Shown here: positions 35,597 to 44,688 of the stretch, in pieces | How positions within the stretch are numbered: position 1 is the first letter of the stretch | Layout: each line of letters begins with the position of its first letter | NCBI GenBank assembly: GCA_003222305.1 | Contig: QHVQ01000038.1 | Coordinates: 722-45,785, forward strand | From: Acidobacteriota bacterium | Lineage (GTDB): Bacteria > Acidobacteriota > Polarisedimenticolia > Gp22-AA2 > AA152 | DNA: 45,064 nt | Direction: 5' to 3' | Program-made: the position numbers and the translations under genes | Notes under the pieces: model-generated | Told to the model about the DNA's origin: nothing | The model's database searches: none | The model's input: the letters and a program-made list of their open reading frames with translations, nothing else

Positions 35597-36055
35597 GTGC
35601 CCCAGGAACCCGCTGCCGCTTCGGTGCCTCAAACGGACGAGTTTTCCCGGGAGAAGCTCGTGGCTCACTTCAAGGATGGTGTGGTGTCCCGTGGTTTCTC
35701 CCGCGACTTCCAACCCGAGCAAGAGATCTTCCACCTGATGTCGGATGAGGAAGGCATCACTTCTTCTCGCAGAATTCATCGGGAGCAGCTCAAGGCTCTC
35801 TTTCAGGTGAAGACCTGGGGCAAGCCGGGCGGCCACGCCGACCGCCGGAAAGAGTTTCCCGCCGAGCCCTCTCAGTGGCCGGCTCCTCGCACCATCGTGG
35901 AGTTTTACGACGGTGAAGAGATCTGGGGCTACAGCGAAGGATACCACTCGGGGGTTCCCGCCTTTTTCATGCTCCCCGCGGATCCCGAGGACAACAATGC
36001 CAGGATCTTCGTGGTACGGTCCTCCCTGGTGAAGATCCATCTCCTTGACCACTAG
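35597..36055 (+). CDS. Conserved protein of unknown function (DUF6982-like)
   Basis: This is a 152-residue soluble protein. It has LVAHFKDGVVSRGFSRDF near residue 21, a motif around EQLKALFQVKTW, and a C-terminal half with IVEFYDGEEIWGYSEGY that resembles the N-terminal motif, so the protein may contain two related halves. The pattern recalls the DUF6982 family, often found near PilZ genes; that assignment is from memory and tentative. The start is GTG with GGAGG six bases upstream. The next gene overlaps its end by 11 bases. Confidence 0.75.
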   Translation: MPQEPAAASVPQTDEFSREKLVAHFKDGVVSRGFSRDFQPEQEIFHLMSDEEGITSSRRIHREQLKALFQVKTWGKPGGHADRRKEFPAEPSQWPAPRTIVEFYDGEEIWGYSEGYHSGVPAFFMLPADPEDNNARIFVVRSSLVKIHLLDH

Positions 36056-36650
36056 GTTCGAGATTCGACCCCGCCTCGGGCCTCCGACCCGTATCTTTCT
36101 CCTGCTGGTTCTGTGCTCGTCTCTCTCCTCGCAATCAAGGTCTGCCGATTATGTGCGAGGGTTTGAAGCCCTGCTTCATTACCGTCTTCCGGGAGGAGGC
36201 GAGGAGACGACCCGCGTATCGGACCTGCATTTTGTCTATTACGAGAGGCGGTTTTCCCAGAAGTCCACTGGCTTCGGGAAGCCCGGGAAGATGGCAATCC
36301 ATGACCGGCCCCATGCGATTCAGGCAGTTCAGAACGAGGACTTCAAGAAGCTCAAATTCAAGAAGCTCGTGAAGATCCAACTGGAGTACCGGCAGGAAGA
36401 GGGGAAGCGTCTGCTCTATCTGGTAGCCACCCGGCAAGGGAAGAAAGGAAATGAGGAGGTGGCCTGGCCTGCCCACAGCCTGAGAAACTTCAGCGTCGCC
36501 GAACTCCCCCATTTCCGAGCCAAGCTGGATGGAAAACTGGTGGACATCCTCCTGCCGCCCTTGGTCCAAACCGACGCTCCCGAGGGGAGCCTCCTCGTCC
36601 GCATCGATTTTCAATTCCCGGGTCAGAAGAAACGCCGCGACTGGTTCTGA
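36045..36650 (+). CDS. Secreted protein of unknown function
   Basis: This is a 201-residue protein with a signal peptide (basic start, hydrophobic IFLLLVLCSSLSS, ending SRSA near residue 34). The mature part is beta-rich with a basic stretch FKKLKFKKLVKIQLEY. The start is TTG inside the end of the previous gene, which suggests translational coupling; its ribosome binding site is weak. The next gene begins two bases after its stop. No family is recognised. Confidence 0.65.
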   Translation: MTTRFEIRPRLGPPTRIFLLLVLCSSLSSQSRSADYVRGFEALLHYRLPGGGEETTRVSDLHFVYYERRFSQKSTGFGKPGKMAIHDRPHAIQAVQNEDFKKLKFKKLVKIQLEYRQEEGKRLLYLVATRQGKKGNEEVAWPAHSLRNFSVAELPHFRAKLDGKLVDILLPPLVQTDAPEGSLLVRIDFQFPGQKKRRDWF

Positions 36651-36652
36651 TC

Positions 36653-39600
36653 ATGGGGCCCTCTCCGAAGCGCCATGAGAGCTTCCTGCCGGTACTTCCG
36701 TTCCTATTTCTGGCCTCGGGATTCGGGTCGCTTGTCCTGGAGGTGACCTGGGCACGCCAGCTCTCGCTCCTGACAGGCAGCGGCGTGCGTGCTTCGGGGG
36801 CGGTGGTCGCCGTCCTCCTCGCTGGCCTGGGACTGGGCGCCGCTCTGGCGGGGCCCCTGGCGGATCGTCTGCAGCGCCCACTTCGCGCCTACGCCTTGAC
36901 CGAGGCCGGAATCTCCCTCTGGGCTATCCTCACGCTCCCGCTCTTTCCACGACTCTCGGGGCTGCTGCCGGTGTTACGGGAGGGAGCACGCGGTTCCCTG
37001 GACCTGGGCTTCGGCCCTCTCCTCGCCATTTGCGTCCTGGTTCTTCCAGGAGCATTGCTCATGGGCGCTACGACGCCCCTCGTGGTGCGCGCGGACTGTC
37101 TTCTGCGCTCCCCGGACTCCTCTCCCGAGGCGGCGGGCCGCTCGCTGGGCCGGATGTATGGCTGGAATACGCTGGGAGGCGCCGCGGGCGCTCTGAGCGC
37201 CGCCTTCCTCCTCTTGCCTCGATTGGGACTCCGGTCAACGCTGCTCCTGGCAGCGGCGACCGACTTGTTTGTGGCTGCTTGCGCGCTCTCGATGTCGCCT
37301 GCGGCTTCCTCGCCAACTCCCCCTGATCCCGGCAAGCCCCCTGGTACTGTGCCGGTGTTCGGGTGGATGTCCGGGAATCCGCGAAGGGGGATCCTCCTGT
37401 TTGCCCTCTTCCTCACGGGTACCCTGGGAGCGCTCTTTCAAGTCGCTTGGACCCGACTGTTGGTTCTGTTCTTCGGCTCGTCGGTTCAGGCGCTGGGCTT
37501 GACCCTGGCAGCGTGCCTTTTAGGACTGGGGCTCGGTTCCGCGTGGACGACTCGGCGCCTAAAGCGCGGCGCCCGAGCGGCGAGTCTGGCGACCAAGCTG
37601 TGCGCCGGAGGGGCCGTCGCCACGTTCATCACGCTGCCCCTGTGGGGGAAGCTTCCCGTGCTCATGGTGCTGGCCCAGGCGCGTGTCGGCACCTCGTTCA
37701 ATGGAGCGCTTCTCCTGCAGTCCGTCATGGCCGGATTTCTGATGCTGCCCCCGGCTGCCGCCCTGGGCGCGCTCCTTCCTGCCCTCACGGCCTCCCTGGG
37801 CGGGGGCGTAGAACACTCGGGCAAGGTGTCCGGCGGCGGGTTCGCCCTGGATTCTACCGGATCCCTCCTGGGAGGTCTCGGTGCCATCTATTTCCTGCTG
37901 CCCCGCGTCGGTGCCGGCACGATTCTGCGGGCTTGCGTCCTGGCGGAAGTTTTTCTCCTCGCTAGTCTCACCCTGGTCGCCACCCTTCGCGCAGAAAGAA
38001 CAGCCCTCCGGCGCAACCTCACCGCTGCCGCGGTTCTGGCGGCGGGAGTCCTCCTGCTTCCTTCCTGGAATCCTGTCTTTCTCACTTCGGGACCGCTCCT
38101 GTATGGACCGGCCTATCTCCGAATCGGGGGGAAGAGCTGGTCGGGAATCCAAGAGGCAATGCAGCGACGCGGCCAGCTGCTCTTCCTGGATGAAGGTGCG
38201 GATGCGACGGTCACTGTAAGGTTGGGTGCCGGAGGGACGCGTTCGCTCCAGATCAACGGGAAGACCGATGCCTCAGACGCCGGCGACCTTCCGGCGCAAC
38301 TTCTGGCGGGACAGATCCCCGCGCTGCTTCACCCTGCTCCTTCTCGTGCCCTGATCATTGGGCTGGCGAGCGGCACGACCGTGCGCGCTCTTGCAGATCA
38401 CTCCGTCCATCGCTTGGATTGTGTGGAAATCTCTTCGGGTGTGGCGAAAGCGGCCGCCTATTTCGAGAAGGCCAACGGGAAAATCCTGTCCGATCCGCGC
38501 TTCCATCTGTACCTGGGCGACGGCCGTGTCTTCCTGGAGGAGAGTCGGGAGCCATACGACTTAATCGTGTCCCAGCCCACCAACCCCTGGATTGCGGGCG
38601 TGACCAACCTCTTCACCAGTGAGTTTTTCCGTGCTGCCCGTCGGCGCCTGGCAAAGGGGGGGATCCTGCTCGTTTGGGTCCAGGGATATGCCATGGCGCC
38701 GGAGGACTTTCGGAGTGTCATCGGAACCTTCCAGGATGTTTTTCCGGGCGGCCAGCTCTGGGAGGAATCGGCCGGGGGGGGCGACTACTTCCTGGTGGGT
38801 CCGCGGGACCCGGAGCCGCTGACCGTGGAAGCCGTTTCGACAAGACTCGACTCCACGGCCGTGATTCGCAGCCGCCTGCAGAGCGCCGGCGTCCGAGATC
38901 TTGCCGACTTCGTAACCCGCTTTCTCGCCGGCGGACAGACCCTCACGGACTTTTCGCGCGGTGCACCACGAATCACCGACGACAACCTGCGCCTGGAGTA
39001 CTCCGCCCCGCAGGAAATCTGGCACAATCGGATGCCGGAGATGCTGGAGATGCTGGAGGGTGTCCGACAGCCGCCTGGCGCTCTGTTCGCGGACCTGGAG
39101 AGCCCCTCCCACGCCGAGCTTCGGGCCAGGCTGGCGGGGCTCCAACGCGGGCGCCGGGATCGGATTCGTGTGGCCCTCACCTTGCGCCGCGAGGACCTGG
39201 AGGCTCTGAGCTCTCCCTCTCTGGTGGCCGCCGTGAAATTGATCCGAGACGGACAGGAAGAGAAGGCGCTTTCCTTCCTTGGCAGGGCGCGCGACGAGGC
39301 TCGCCGTGCGCCCGTGGTCCCACTCCTGCAAGGCTGGACGCTTCTCGGTCAGAACAGGTCAGCCGAAGCGGAGCGCGCCTTTCGGGCCGCGCGGGAGCTG
39401 GATTCCCTTTCGGCCGATGCCGCCGAAGGTCTCGGCATTGCACTTTACCGGCAGGGAAGGCTAGGAGAGGCCGCGAGGCTTTTCGTGGCGGCCACAGCGC
39501 TGGATCCTGGAAGCGCGGGTCCGGTCTCAAATCTAGGAGCGGTTCGGCTCGCCCAGGGACGCACTCGGGAGGCCCTGGGTCTCCTGGACCGAGCCCTGGA

Positions 39601-39787
39601 AAGAGATCCGACCCACCTTTCCGCGCGCATCAACCGGGGGGTGGCGTTGGCGCGTCTTGGGAGGGTCCAGGAGGCTGTGACGGCCTATGAGCAAGCGCTG
39701 GAAAAGGATCCCGGAAATGAGGACGCACTCTATAACCTCCGGCGCGCTCGCGAACGTCTGAGTGAGGCCTCGGGGCGGAAGCCGTGA
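36653..39787 (+). CDS. Large membrane protein: transporter-like helices, SpeE-like domain and TPR repeats
   Basis: This is a 1044-residue fusion. Residues 1 to about 500 hold roughly a dozen transmembrane helices in two similar halves (LVLEVTWARQLSLL and ALFQVAWTRLLVLFFGSS are matching elements). Residues about 540-780 resemble spermidine synthase: a Rossmann start (ALIIGLASGTTVRAL, about 566), CVEISSGV and GDGRVFL (about 622). The usual catalytic aspartate motif (DSSDP type) is replaced by VSQPTNPW (about 638). Polyamine synthesis is therefore unlikely and a different methyltransferase-like role is possible. Residues about 860-1040 are TPR repeats (LGIALYRQGRLGEAARLF, VALARLGRVQEAVTAYEQAL). 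It starts two bases after the secreted protein gene and ends 7 bases before convergent DUF4340. Confidence 0.85.
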   Translation: MGPSPKRHESFLPVLPFLFLASGFGSLVLEVTWARQLSLLTGSGVRASGAVVAVLLAGLGLGAALAGPLADRLQRPLRAYALTEAGISLWAILTLPLFPRLSGLLPVLREGARGSLDLGFGPLLAICVLVLPGALLMGATTPLVVRADCLLRSPDSSPEAAGRSLGRMYGWNTLGGAAGALSAAFLLLPRLGLRSTLLLAAATDLFVAACALSMSPAASSPTPPDPGKPPGTVPVFGWMSGNPRRGILLFALFLTGTLGALFQVAWTRLLVLFFGSSVQALGLTLAACLLGLGLGSAWTTRRLKRGARAASLATKLCAGGAVATFITLPLWGKLPVLMVLAQARVGTSFNGALLLQSVMAGFLMLPPAAALGALLPALTASLGGGVEHSGKVSGGGFALDSTGSLLGGLGAIYFLLPRVGAGTILRACVLAEVFLLASLTLVATLRAERTALRRNLTAAAVLAAGVLLLPSWNPVFLTSGPLLYGPAYLRIGGKSWSGIQEAMQRRGQLLFLDEGADATVTVRLGAGGTRSLQINGKTDASDAGDLPAQLLAGQIPALLHPAPSRALIIGLASGTTVRALADHSVHRLDCVEISSGVAKAAAYFEKANGKILSDPRFHLYLGDGRVFLEESREPYDLIVSQPTNPWIAGVTNLFTSEFFRAARRRLAKGGILLVWVQGYAMAPEDFRSVIGTFQDVFPGGQLWEESAGGGDYFLVGPRDPEPLTVEAVSTRLDSTAVIRSRLQSAGVRDLADFVTRFLAGGQTLTDFSRGAPRITDDNLRLEYSAPQEIWHNRMPEMLEMLEGVRQPPGALFADLESPSHAELRARLAGLQRGRRDRIRVALTLRREDLEALSSPSLVAAVKLIRDGQEEKALSFLGRARDEARRAPVVPLLQGWTLLGQNRSAEAERAFRAARELDSLSADAAEGLGIALYRQGRLGEAARLFVAATALDPGSAGPVSNLGAVRLAQGRTREALGLLDRALERDPTHLSARINRGVALARLGRVQEAVTAYEQALEKDPGNEDALYNLRRARERLSEASGRKP

Positions 39788-39794
39788 CACCGAC

Positions 39795-41216
39795 TCAGGG
39801 TGTAGCGGGTGCGGTCTGCGCCGTGGAGGAGGCACCTGGTGCGGTCTTGGCTTTGGGTTTTTGATCCTCTACCTTTCGCGCCTGCTCCACCGCTTTCTTC
39901 CAGGACTCCTCCTGTACAAGGATCACCGAGGGCCACTTTTCGTCCTTGAGATAGACCTTACCGTGGCCGTCGCTCTTTCCCACCCTCAGCACCCGCGGGG
40001 CCGTCCCCGCTTGACCCTTCTTCCAGAATTCGAGCTTCGCGGCAGGCTGTTCCAGGCCGTAAGAGCCCGTCTTGGCGGAGGGACGATCCAGGAACTCCGC
40101 GGCCTTCAAGTCCGTCAGGTTACGCAGCAGTAGATCCACAGGGTCGTCTGGCAGGACCCCCGGTGACGGAGAGACCCGATCCCACTCCTGATCCCCGCTT
40201 CGTTTCAGCTCCAGCGTCGCGGGCAGAGCACCGGTGATTCGAAACTTCGCCATGTCCCACCGAGCCCAGGGTAGCAAGTCCTTCTTACGCAGGTCGGTGA
40301 CGGTGCTCTTAAGTTTGGCTTCGATGCTGTCGGATACTTTCACCAAGGCACCGGAAGCGGGGCGAATTGTGTACAGGCTACCCGAGTCCGTTTCGCCGAA
40401 CTGTAGCTGCGGGTCGCTCTTCCATTCCTCTCCATGGAGCGTCACGCGGTAGCGAGCCGCTCCCAGGCCCCGCTTTTTGAGGGAGTCCGGTGCCGGCTTG
40501 TCGTCCACAAATTCGGTCACCGTGAGCCGCTCGAGGGCATAGATGAAGTCCGCAACCGTGGAATCCTCGGCGGCTGCGGCCACGGGGATCTCCAGGCTCC
40601 ACTGCCCGTCCCGCTTCACCAGCGAAACTTCGTCCTTGCCGGTCGCGAGCTTGACGCGGGACAGCTTTCCGGGATCGAACTTGAAATAGGTCTTGTCGCG
40701 AAGGGAAAAAAGATTGGCACCCTTCAGGGCCTCGGTGCCCGAAACGATGAGAATCTTTCCGTCCTCTCCCAAGCGAGCGTAAGCGCCCCCTCCCGTCGGT
40801 GCATCGTCGCCTACGTGAAGGACCCGGAGCGGCTTGGGGGCGGATTGTAGCGAGAGCTCCACTGAAGCGGGAGGAGTCTTGAGATTGTAAGAAGCCAGAT
40901 CGCTGGACTTGCCCAGGTCGTGGCTGATTCGCATCTCCTGAAGCGAGTTCAGGAGTCGATCCACCGCATCATTATCGGGAGCAGTCTGAAGAGGTTCCTG
41001 GATCTTCCACTTCCCGACCACCTTCTCCAGGCGAATCCTCTCGGAGCCATGAGTGAGTATCATGCTCATGACCTGTTCGGTCTTGAAGGGGAGCACCTTT
41101 TCGGCCTCCTCCTTCTCCTTCTGCCTCTTCTCGCCCCCTTTGATCTCCACAAAATAGACATAGGCCGACAGTCCCAGGAGAACTCCCAGGGCTATCAAAA
41201 GGTTCCACCGCCTCAC
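39795..41216 (-). CDS. DUF4340 domain protein
   Basis: This is a 473-residue protein with one N-terminal transmembrane helix (LLIALGVLLGLSAYVYFVE) and a large extracytoplasmic part made of repeated DUF4340-like units (KWKIQEPLQTAPDNDAVDRLL, QWSLEIPVAAAAEDSTVADFI, WDRVSPSPGVLPDDPVDLLL). It ends in a Lys/Ala/Thr-rich tail. Such proteins occur beside GldG-type ABC transporter genes; their function is unknown. The start overlaps the GldG-like stop as ATGA. Confidence 0.85.
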   Translation of the reverse strand: MRRWNLLIALGVLLGLSAYVYFVEIKGGEKRQKEKEEAEKVLPFKTEQVMSMILTHGSERIRLEKVVGKWKIQEPLQTAPDNDAVDRLLNSLQEMRISHDLGKSSDLASYNLKTPPASVELSLQSAPKPLRVLHVGDDAPTGGGAYARLGEDGKILIVSGTEALKGANLFSLRDKTYFKFDPGKLSRVKLATGKDEVSLVKRDGQWSLEIPVAAAAEDSTVADFIYALERLTVTEFVDDKPAPDSLKKRGLGAARYRVTLHGEEWKSDPQLQFGETDSGSLYTIRPASGALVKVSDSIEAKLKSTVTDLRKKDLLPWARWDMAKFRITGALPATLELKRSGDQEWDRVSPSPGVLPDDPVDLLLRNLTDLKAAEFLDRPSAKTGSYGLEQPAAKLEFWKKGQAGTAPRVLRVGKSDGHGKVYLKDEKWPSVILVQEESWKKAVEQARKVEDQKPKAKTAPGASSTAQTAPATP

Positions 41217-42781
41217 AGCTTCTTTCTCCGGACCCAGATGATCGTCCCCACCAGAAGAATCGCTGCGGGGGCGATGAGGATCGAAACAATCCAGATGAAG
41301 CTGGCCTGACGCTGGGAGAGCGTGACCAGGGCCGGGGCACGGGACTTGGGGCCAATGGCCACCAGGTCCTCCTGTCCGGCGAGCCAGTTCACTACGTTAA
41401 GGAACAACTCCCCATCGGCGGTGCCGCTGAAGTAGGCGTTGCTGGCGAAATCCGAATCCCCGAACACCACCACCTTGGTTTCAGGCTCCGCGGGCTTGGC
41501 CCCCGTCGGAGTGGCCGATTTCGTCGTCCCCTCTTGCACTTTTTTCGTGGCCACCGCCGCCACCACCAGCGGACCTGGCTTGTCCTCGGGATCCATCCGC
41601 AATTTCCCCGTGGGTGCTTCCTTCTCGTAGTTCATCTCACCCCAGGAGAGGGGGGTAGTTTTCGCCAACGCCTGAAGCTCCACGCCGGAGGGAGCGGGAG
41701 ACGCCAGGTTCAGGGAGAGTGCCAGCGGGTAGAAGGTCTGATAACGGAATCCCTTGGTAATGGGGTGCGACTCATAGCCGTCGGCGGGCACCATCGGAAT
41801 GTCGGGCTTGCCCCCGAACAGCGCCGAGACCCGATCGATGATCAGATCCCGGGCCGGAGTGATGCCGTACTTAGCGAGCAACCCCTCGAGCCCCGAAATG
41901 GCCCCGGGATCCACCAGGATGGCAGCCCGCCCTCCCTTGTCCATGTAGGTCTGGAGCTTCTCCACCTCCGCCGGAAGCCAAGGTTTCTGGGGGCCCGCCA
42001 CCACCACTGCAGCGCAGTGCTCAGGAACTCCCATTCCCGGTGAGAATGTCTCCACCTTCGCCTGTTGCTTTTCTACGCTGGTCTGGAAGGCTGAGAGCCC
42101 CTGTTGGCCGCTGTCCTTGGCCTCACGCTCTCCGTGGCCGATTGCAAGACAGAGGGTCTTCGTCTGGTCGCGGGTGACTTTCAAAATTCCGTTGGTGAGG
42201 GCCTCTTCGTCCCCGGTCAGGACGGTGGTGCTCTGCTCGCCGGACTTAAGCACTATGGATTGCTCCTGCGTGACGGAGTCCGCCTTGGCCTCGGCCGGAT
42301 TCTTGAGAGGATCGACGAACCGCACGTGCAACTTGTCCTTCGCCTGGTAGGCGTACTCGTCCAAAAGGTCCTTCATCTTCTGTTCGGGCACGGTACCGGG
42401 GTAGTAGTAGGCCTTGGCCTGCACGGCTCGGGGGAGGTTCGCCAGGATCTTCAGTGTCTGCTCCGAAAGGCTGAAGGCTTTTTGCTCGGTCAGGTCGTAC
42501 CGCTTGTGGTGCCGCACTGCAAGGAAATTTAGAAGGCACAACACCACGGCCACGATGACGATGAAGGCCACATCGCCGCCCCCCTCCCGGACGGCGCGTC
42601 CCTTGAGTCGGTCCAGGATGGCAGAGAAGTTCAGCAGCAGGCCCAACAGCACCAGAACTCCTCCCATTCCCAGGAGCACGCTCACCAGGATGGTACGCTC
42701 TGGAATGATCAGGTAGGCGGCCAGGCTCGCCAGAAGCACCAAAAAACCGGCGGGAGCTGCAAACCGATGGAGCAGGTTCAT
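41213..42781 (-). CDS. GldG-like ABC-associated protein
   Basis: This is a 522-residue protein. Two N-terminal transmembrane helices are followed by a third (VAFIVIVAVVLCLLNFLAV). A long periplasmic GldG domain follows, including RYDLTEQKAFSLSEQTLKIL, GHGEREAKD and the DxG-type VVFGDSDFASNAYF. A C-terminal transmembrane helix ends in WVRRKKL. Bacteroidota homologues serve gliding, but the family is widespread with unknown substrates. The ATG at 42781 has GGAGGTGAGG just upstream and begins four bases after the permease stop. Confidence 0.87.
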   Translation of the reverse strand: MNLLHRFAAPAGFLVLLASLAAYLIIPERTILVSVLLGMGGVLVLLGLLLNFSAILDRLKGRAVREGGGDVAFIVIVAVVLCLLNFLAVRHHKRYDLTEQKAFSLSEQTLKILANLPRAVQAKAYYYPGTVPEQKMKDLLDEYAYQAKDKLHVRFVDPLKNPAEAKADSVTQEQSIVLKSGEQSTTVLTGDEEALTNGILKVTRDQTKTLCLAIGHGEREAKDSGQQGLSAFQTSVEKQQAKVETFSPGMGVPEHCAAVVVAGPQKPWLPAEVEKLQTYMDKGGRAAILVDPGAISGLEGLLAKYGITPARDLIIDRVSALFGGKPDIPMVPADGYESHPITKGFRYQTFYPLALSLNLASPAPSGVELQALAKTTPLSWGEMNYEKEAPTGKLRMDPEDKPGPLVVAAVATKKVQEGTTKSATPTGAKPAEPETKVVVFGDSDFASNAYFSGTADGELFLNVVNWLAGQEDLVAIGPKSRAPALVTLSQRQASFIWIVSILIAPAAILLVGTIIWVRRKKL

Positions 42782-42785
42782 GCCC

Positions 42786-43542
42786 TCACCTCCACCGATG
42801 CGAGTCCACCACCCTCTGCGCCACAAACAGGGAGAGGACGATGACGGAGAGGTAGTAGACGACGTGCTGCGTGTCCACCACTCCCTTGGTGAAATCCGGG
42901 AAATGCTCAATCACGGAGAGATTCGAGATGAACTCCGTAGCCCGCTCCCCGATTGTCTCGTTGAGAGAATTGCTCTTGGAGATGCCCGACAGGAACCACA
43001 AGACGAGCAAGGCACCTACCCCCAGCACGTAGGCCAGGACTTGATTATCGGTGAAGGCCGACAGGCAGAGTCCGATGGCCAAGAACGCCGCCCCCAGAAG
43101 AAACACCCCGACGTAGAGGCTTGCGACGCTTTTCAGATCCGGCTGAGAGACCCGGGTCAGGAATCAGAGAAACCACCAGAGCCCCGAGATACTTGCCCAG
43201 CACGATTTGTGTAGAGGTGATGGGGGAGGTGAGGATGAGCTCTGCCGTTCCCTGGCGCTTCTCTTCCGGTATCAGTCGCATGGTGATGGCCGGGAAGAGG
43301 ATGAGAAGGAACACCGGCACGAATCCTCCGAAGAGGGGCCGGACGACCTGCTCATTCACGTTGAGTTGCTGCTGGAAGTAGGGATTGCTTCCATAGACTA
43401 GACACTCATTGGCGAAGGCGATCAGGTTCAGGCAGAAGGAAAGCCCGATGACCAGCACGAACACCGCCAGAATCAGGTACGCCAGGGGGGAGACGAAATA
43501 GGTGGACAGTTCCCTGCGGGCGATGGTGAGCACGCTTCTCAT
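42786..43542 (-). pseudogene. ABC-2 type permease (GldF-like), frameshifted
   Basis: The ATG at 43542 opens a typical ABC-2 permease: RRELSTYFVSPLAYLIL, NEQVVRPLFGG, FPAITMRLIPEEKRQGTAELILTSPIT and VLGKYLGALVV. At about 43163-43170 the reading frame breaks. The next frame (+1) continues with FLTRVSQPDLKSVASLYVG and GAAFLAIGLCLSAFTDNQ, ending VVDSHRWR at 42786. The whole span is 757 bases, not a multiple of three. Compared with family members, about 12 residues of the helix after GALVV are missing, so an out-of-frame deletion of roughly 35 or 38 bases is likely. It may be a real mutation or an assembly fault. Flanking genes are intact and overlap normally. Confidence 0.8.
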
Positions 43543-44480
43543 GCCACCACCCCCTTTTCCTCCCCGGTGAGCCGGAGAAAGACTTCTTCGAGGCTGGGCT
43601 GCACCGACGTGACCTCCACCAGGAGCCATCGTTCTTCCACCGCCCTCTCGAAAACCCGTCGCGAGATTCCCGAGCCTGTCCTCGCTTCCACCAGGAAGCG
43701 ATGCGAAGCACCGTCCTCTGGGATCACCGCCTGGACCCCCTCGAGGATTTCAAGACGCGCCTTCATGGATTCGGCTCCCGGCGCGAACTGGACCGAGATG
43801 CGCTCCGACGGCTGCAGTCCGGTTGCCAGCCGAGCCTGGGTGTCCAGGGCCACGATGCGCCCCTCGTTGATGATGGCCACGCGATCACAGAGCTTTTCTA
43901 CTTCGGGAATGATGTGGGTGGAGAGGATGACCGTCTTCTCGCCACGGAAGGAGCGAATCAGATTGCGGATTTTCAAGATCTGCCGGGGGTCGAGGCCCAC
44001 GGTCGGCTCGTCCAGAACCATCACCTCAGGTGAGTGGACAATGGCCTGGGCGATCCCGACACGCTGCTGGTATCCCTTGGAGAGGTTTTGGATGAGCCTT
44101 CCCGCCACCTCGGTCAGGCCGCAGCGTTCCAGGGCCGATGCAACGCTGGGACGAATGGTTTTCCCCGGTACTCCTTTGATTCGGGCCACGAATGCGAGAT
44201 ACGACTGGACCGTCATCTCCTTATAGAGGGGAGGGTGCTCCGGCAAGTAGCCTATCCGCCTCTTGACTTCCCGTGGATGCTGCATCACGTCGAAACCTGC
44301 CACCACGGCACTGCCGGAGGTCGGTGGAATGAAGCCTGTGAGAATTCGCATCGTCGTGGTCTTCCCGGCCCCGTTGGGGCCCAGGAAGCCCAGTATCTCC
44401 CCCTTCTCCACGCGGAAGGAGATTCCGCCGAGCGCTACACGATCTCCGTAGGTCTTCTGAAGATCTTGAACCTCGATCAT
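43539..44480 (-). CDS. ABC transporter ATP-binding protein (GldA-like)
   Basis: This is a 313-residue ATPase. Walker A GPNGAGKTT, the Q-loop region YLPEHPPLY, the signature LSKGYQQRVG (with S-K-G in place of SGGQ), Walker B VMVLDEPTVGLDP and the switch histidine STHI are all visible. The C-terminal 100 residues form the extension typical of ABC-2 exporters. It is the first gene of the transporter operon. The promoter is unclear, as the 200 bases upstream show only weak elements. The permease start overlaps its stop as ATGA. Confidence 0.93.
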   Translation of the reverse strand: MIEVQDLQKTYGDRVALGGISFRVEKGEILGFLGPNGAGKTTTMRILTGFIPPTSGSAVVAGFDVMQHPREVKRRIGYLPEHPPLYKEMTVQSYLAFVARIKGVPGKTIRPSVASALERCGLTEVAGRLIQNLSKGYQQRVGIAQAIVHSPEVMVLDEPTVGLDPRQILKIRNLIRSFRGEKTVILSTHIIPEVEKLCDRVAIINEGRIVALDTQARLATGLQPSERISVQFAPGAESMKARLEILEGVQAVIPEDGASHRFLVEARTGSGISRRVFERAVEERWLLVEVTSVQPSLEEVFLRLTGEEKGVVA

Positions 44481-44688
44481 GGGATTCTGACTCGTTGTCT
44501 AGGAGTTAAGTTGTTTAGACTAAGCATTATCGGGCAAAACGGCGGATACTATAGATCATGAGATCGAGGATTTCAAGGAGCTTGCTCCACGGCGCCGCGG
44601 CGTGCTATATGCTCAAAGCCCGCGAACCTTTCCCGGTCCCTTTCCGTTTAGCGAAGATGAAGGCGGTTCCGAGGGGAGTGCCGAATCC

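Noticed and set aside
44547-44552. TACTAT as the -10 of the sigma factor gene
   Set aside because: No acceptable -35 lies 16-18 bases upstream, so it is mentioned only in passing.
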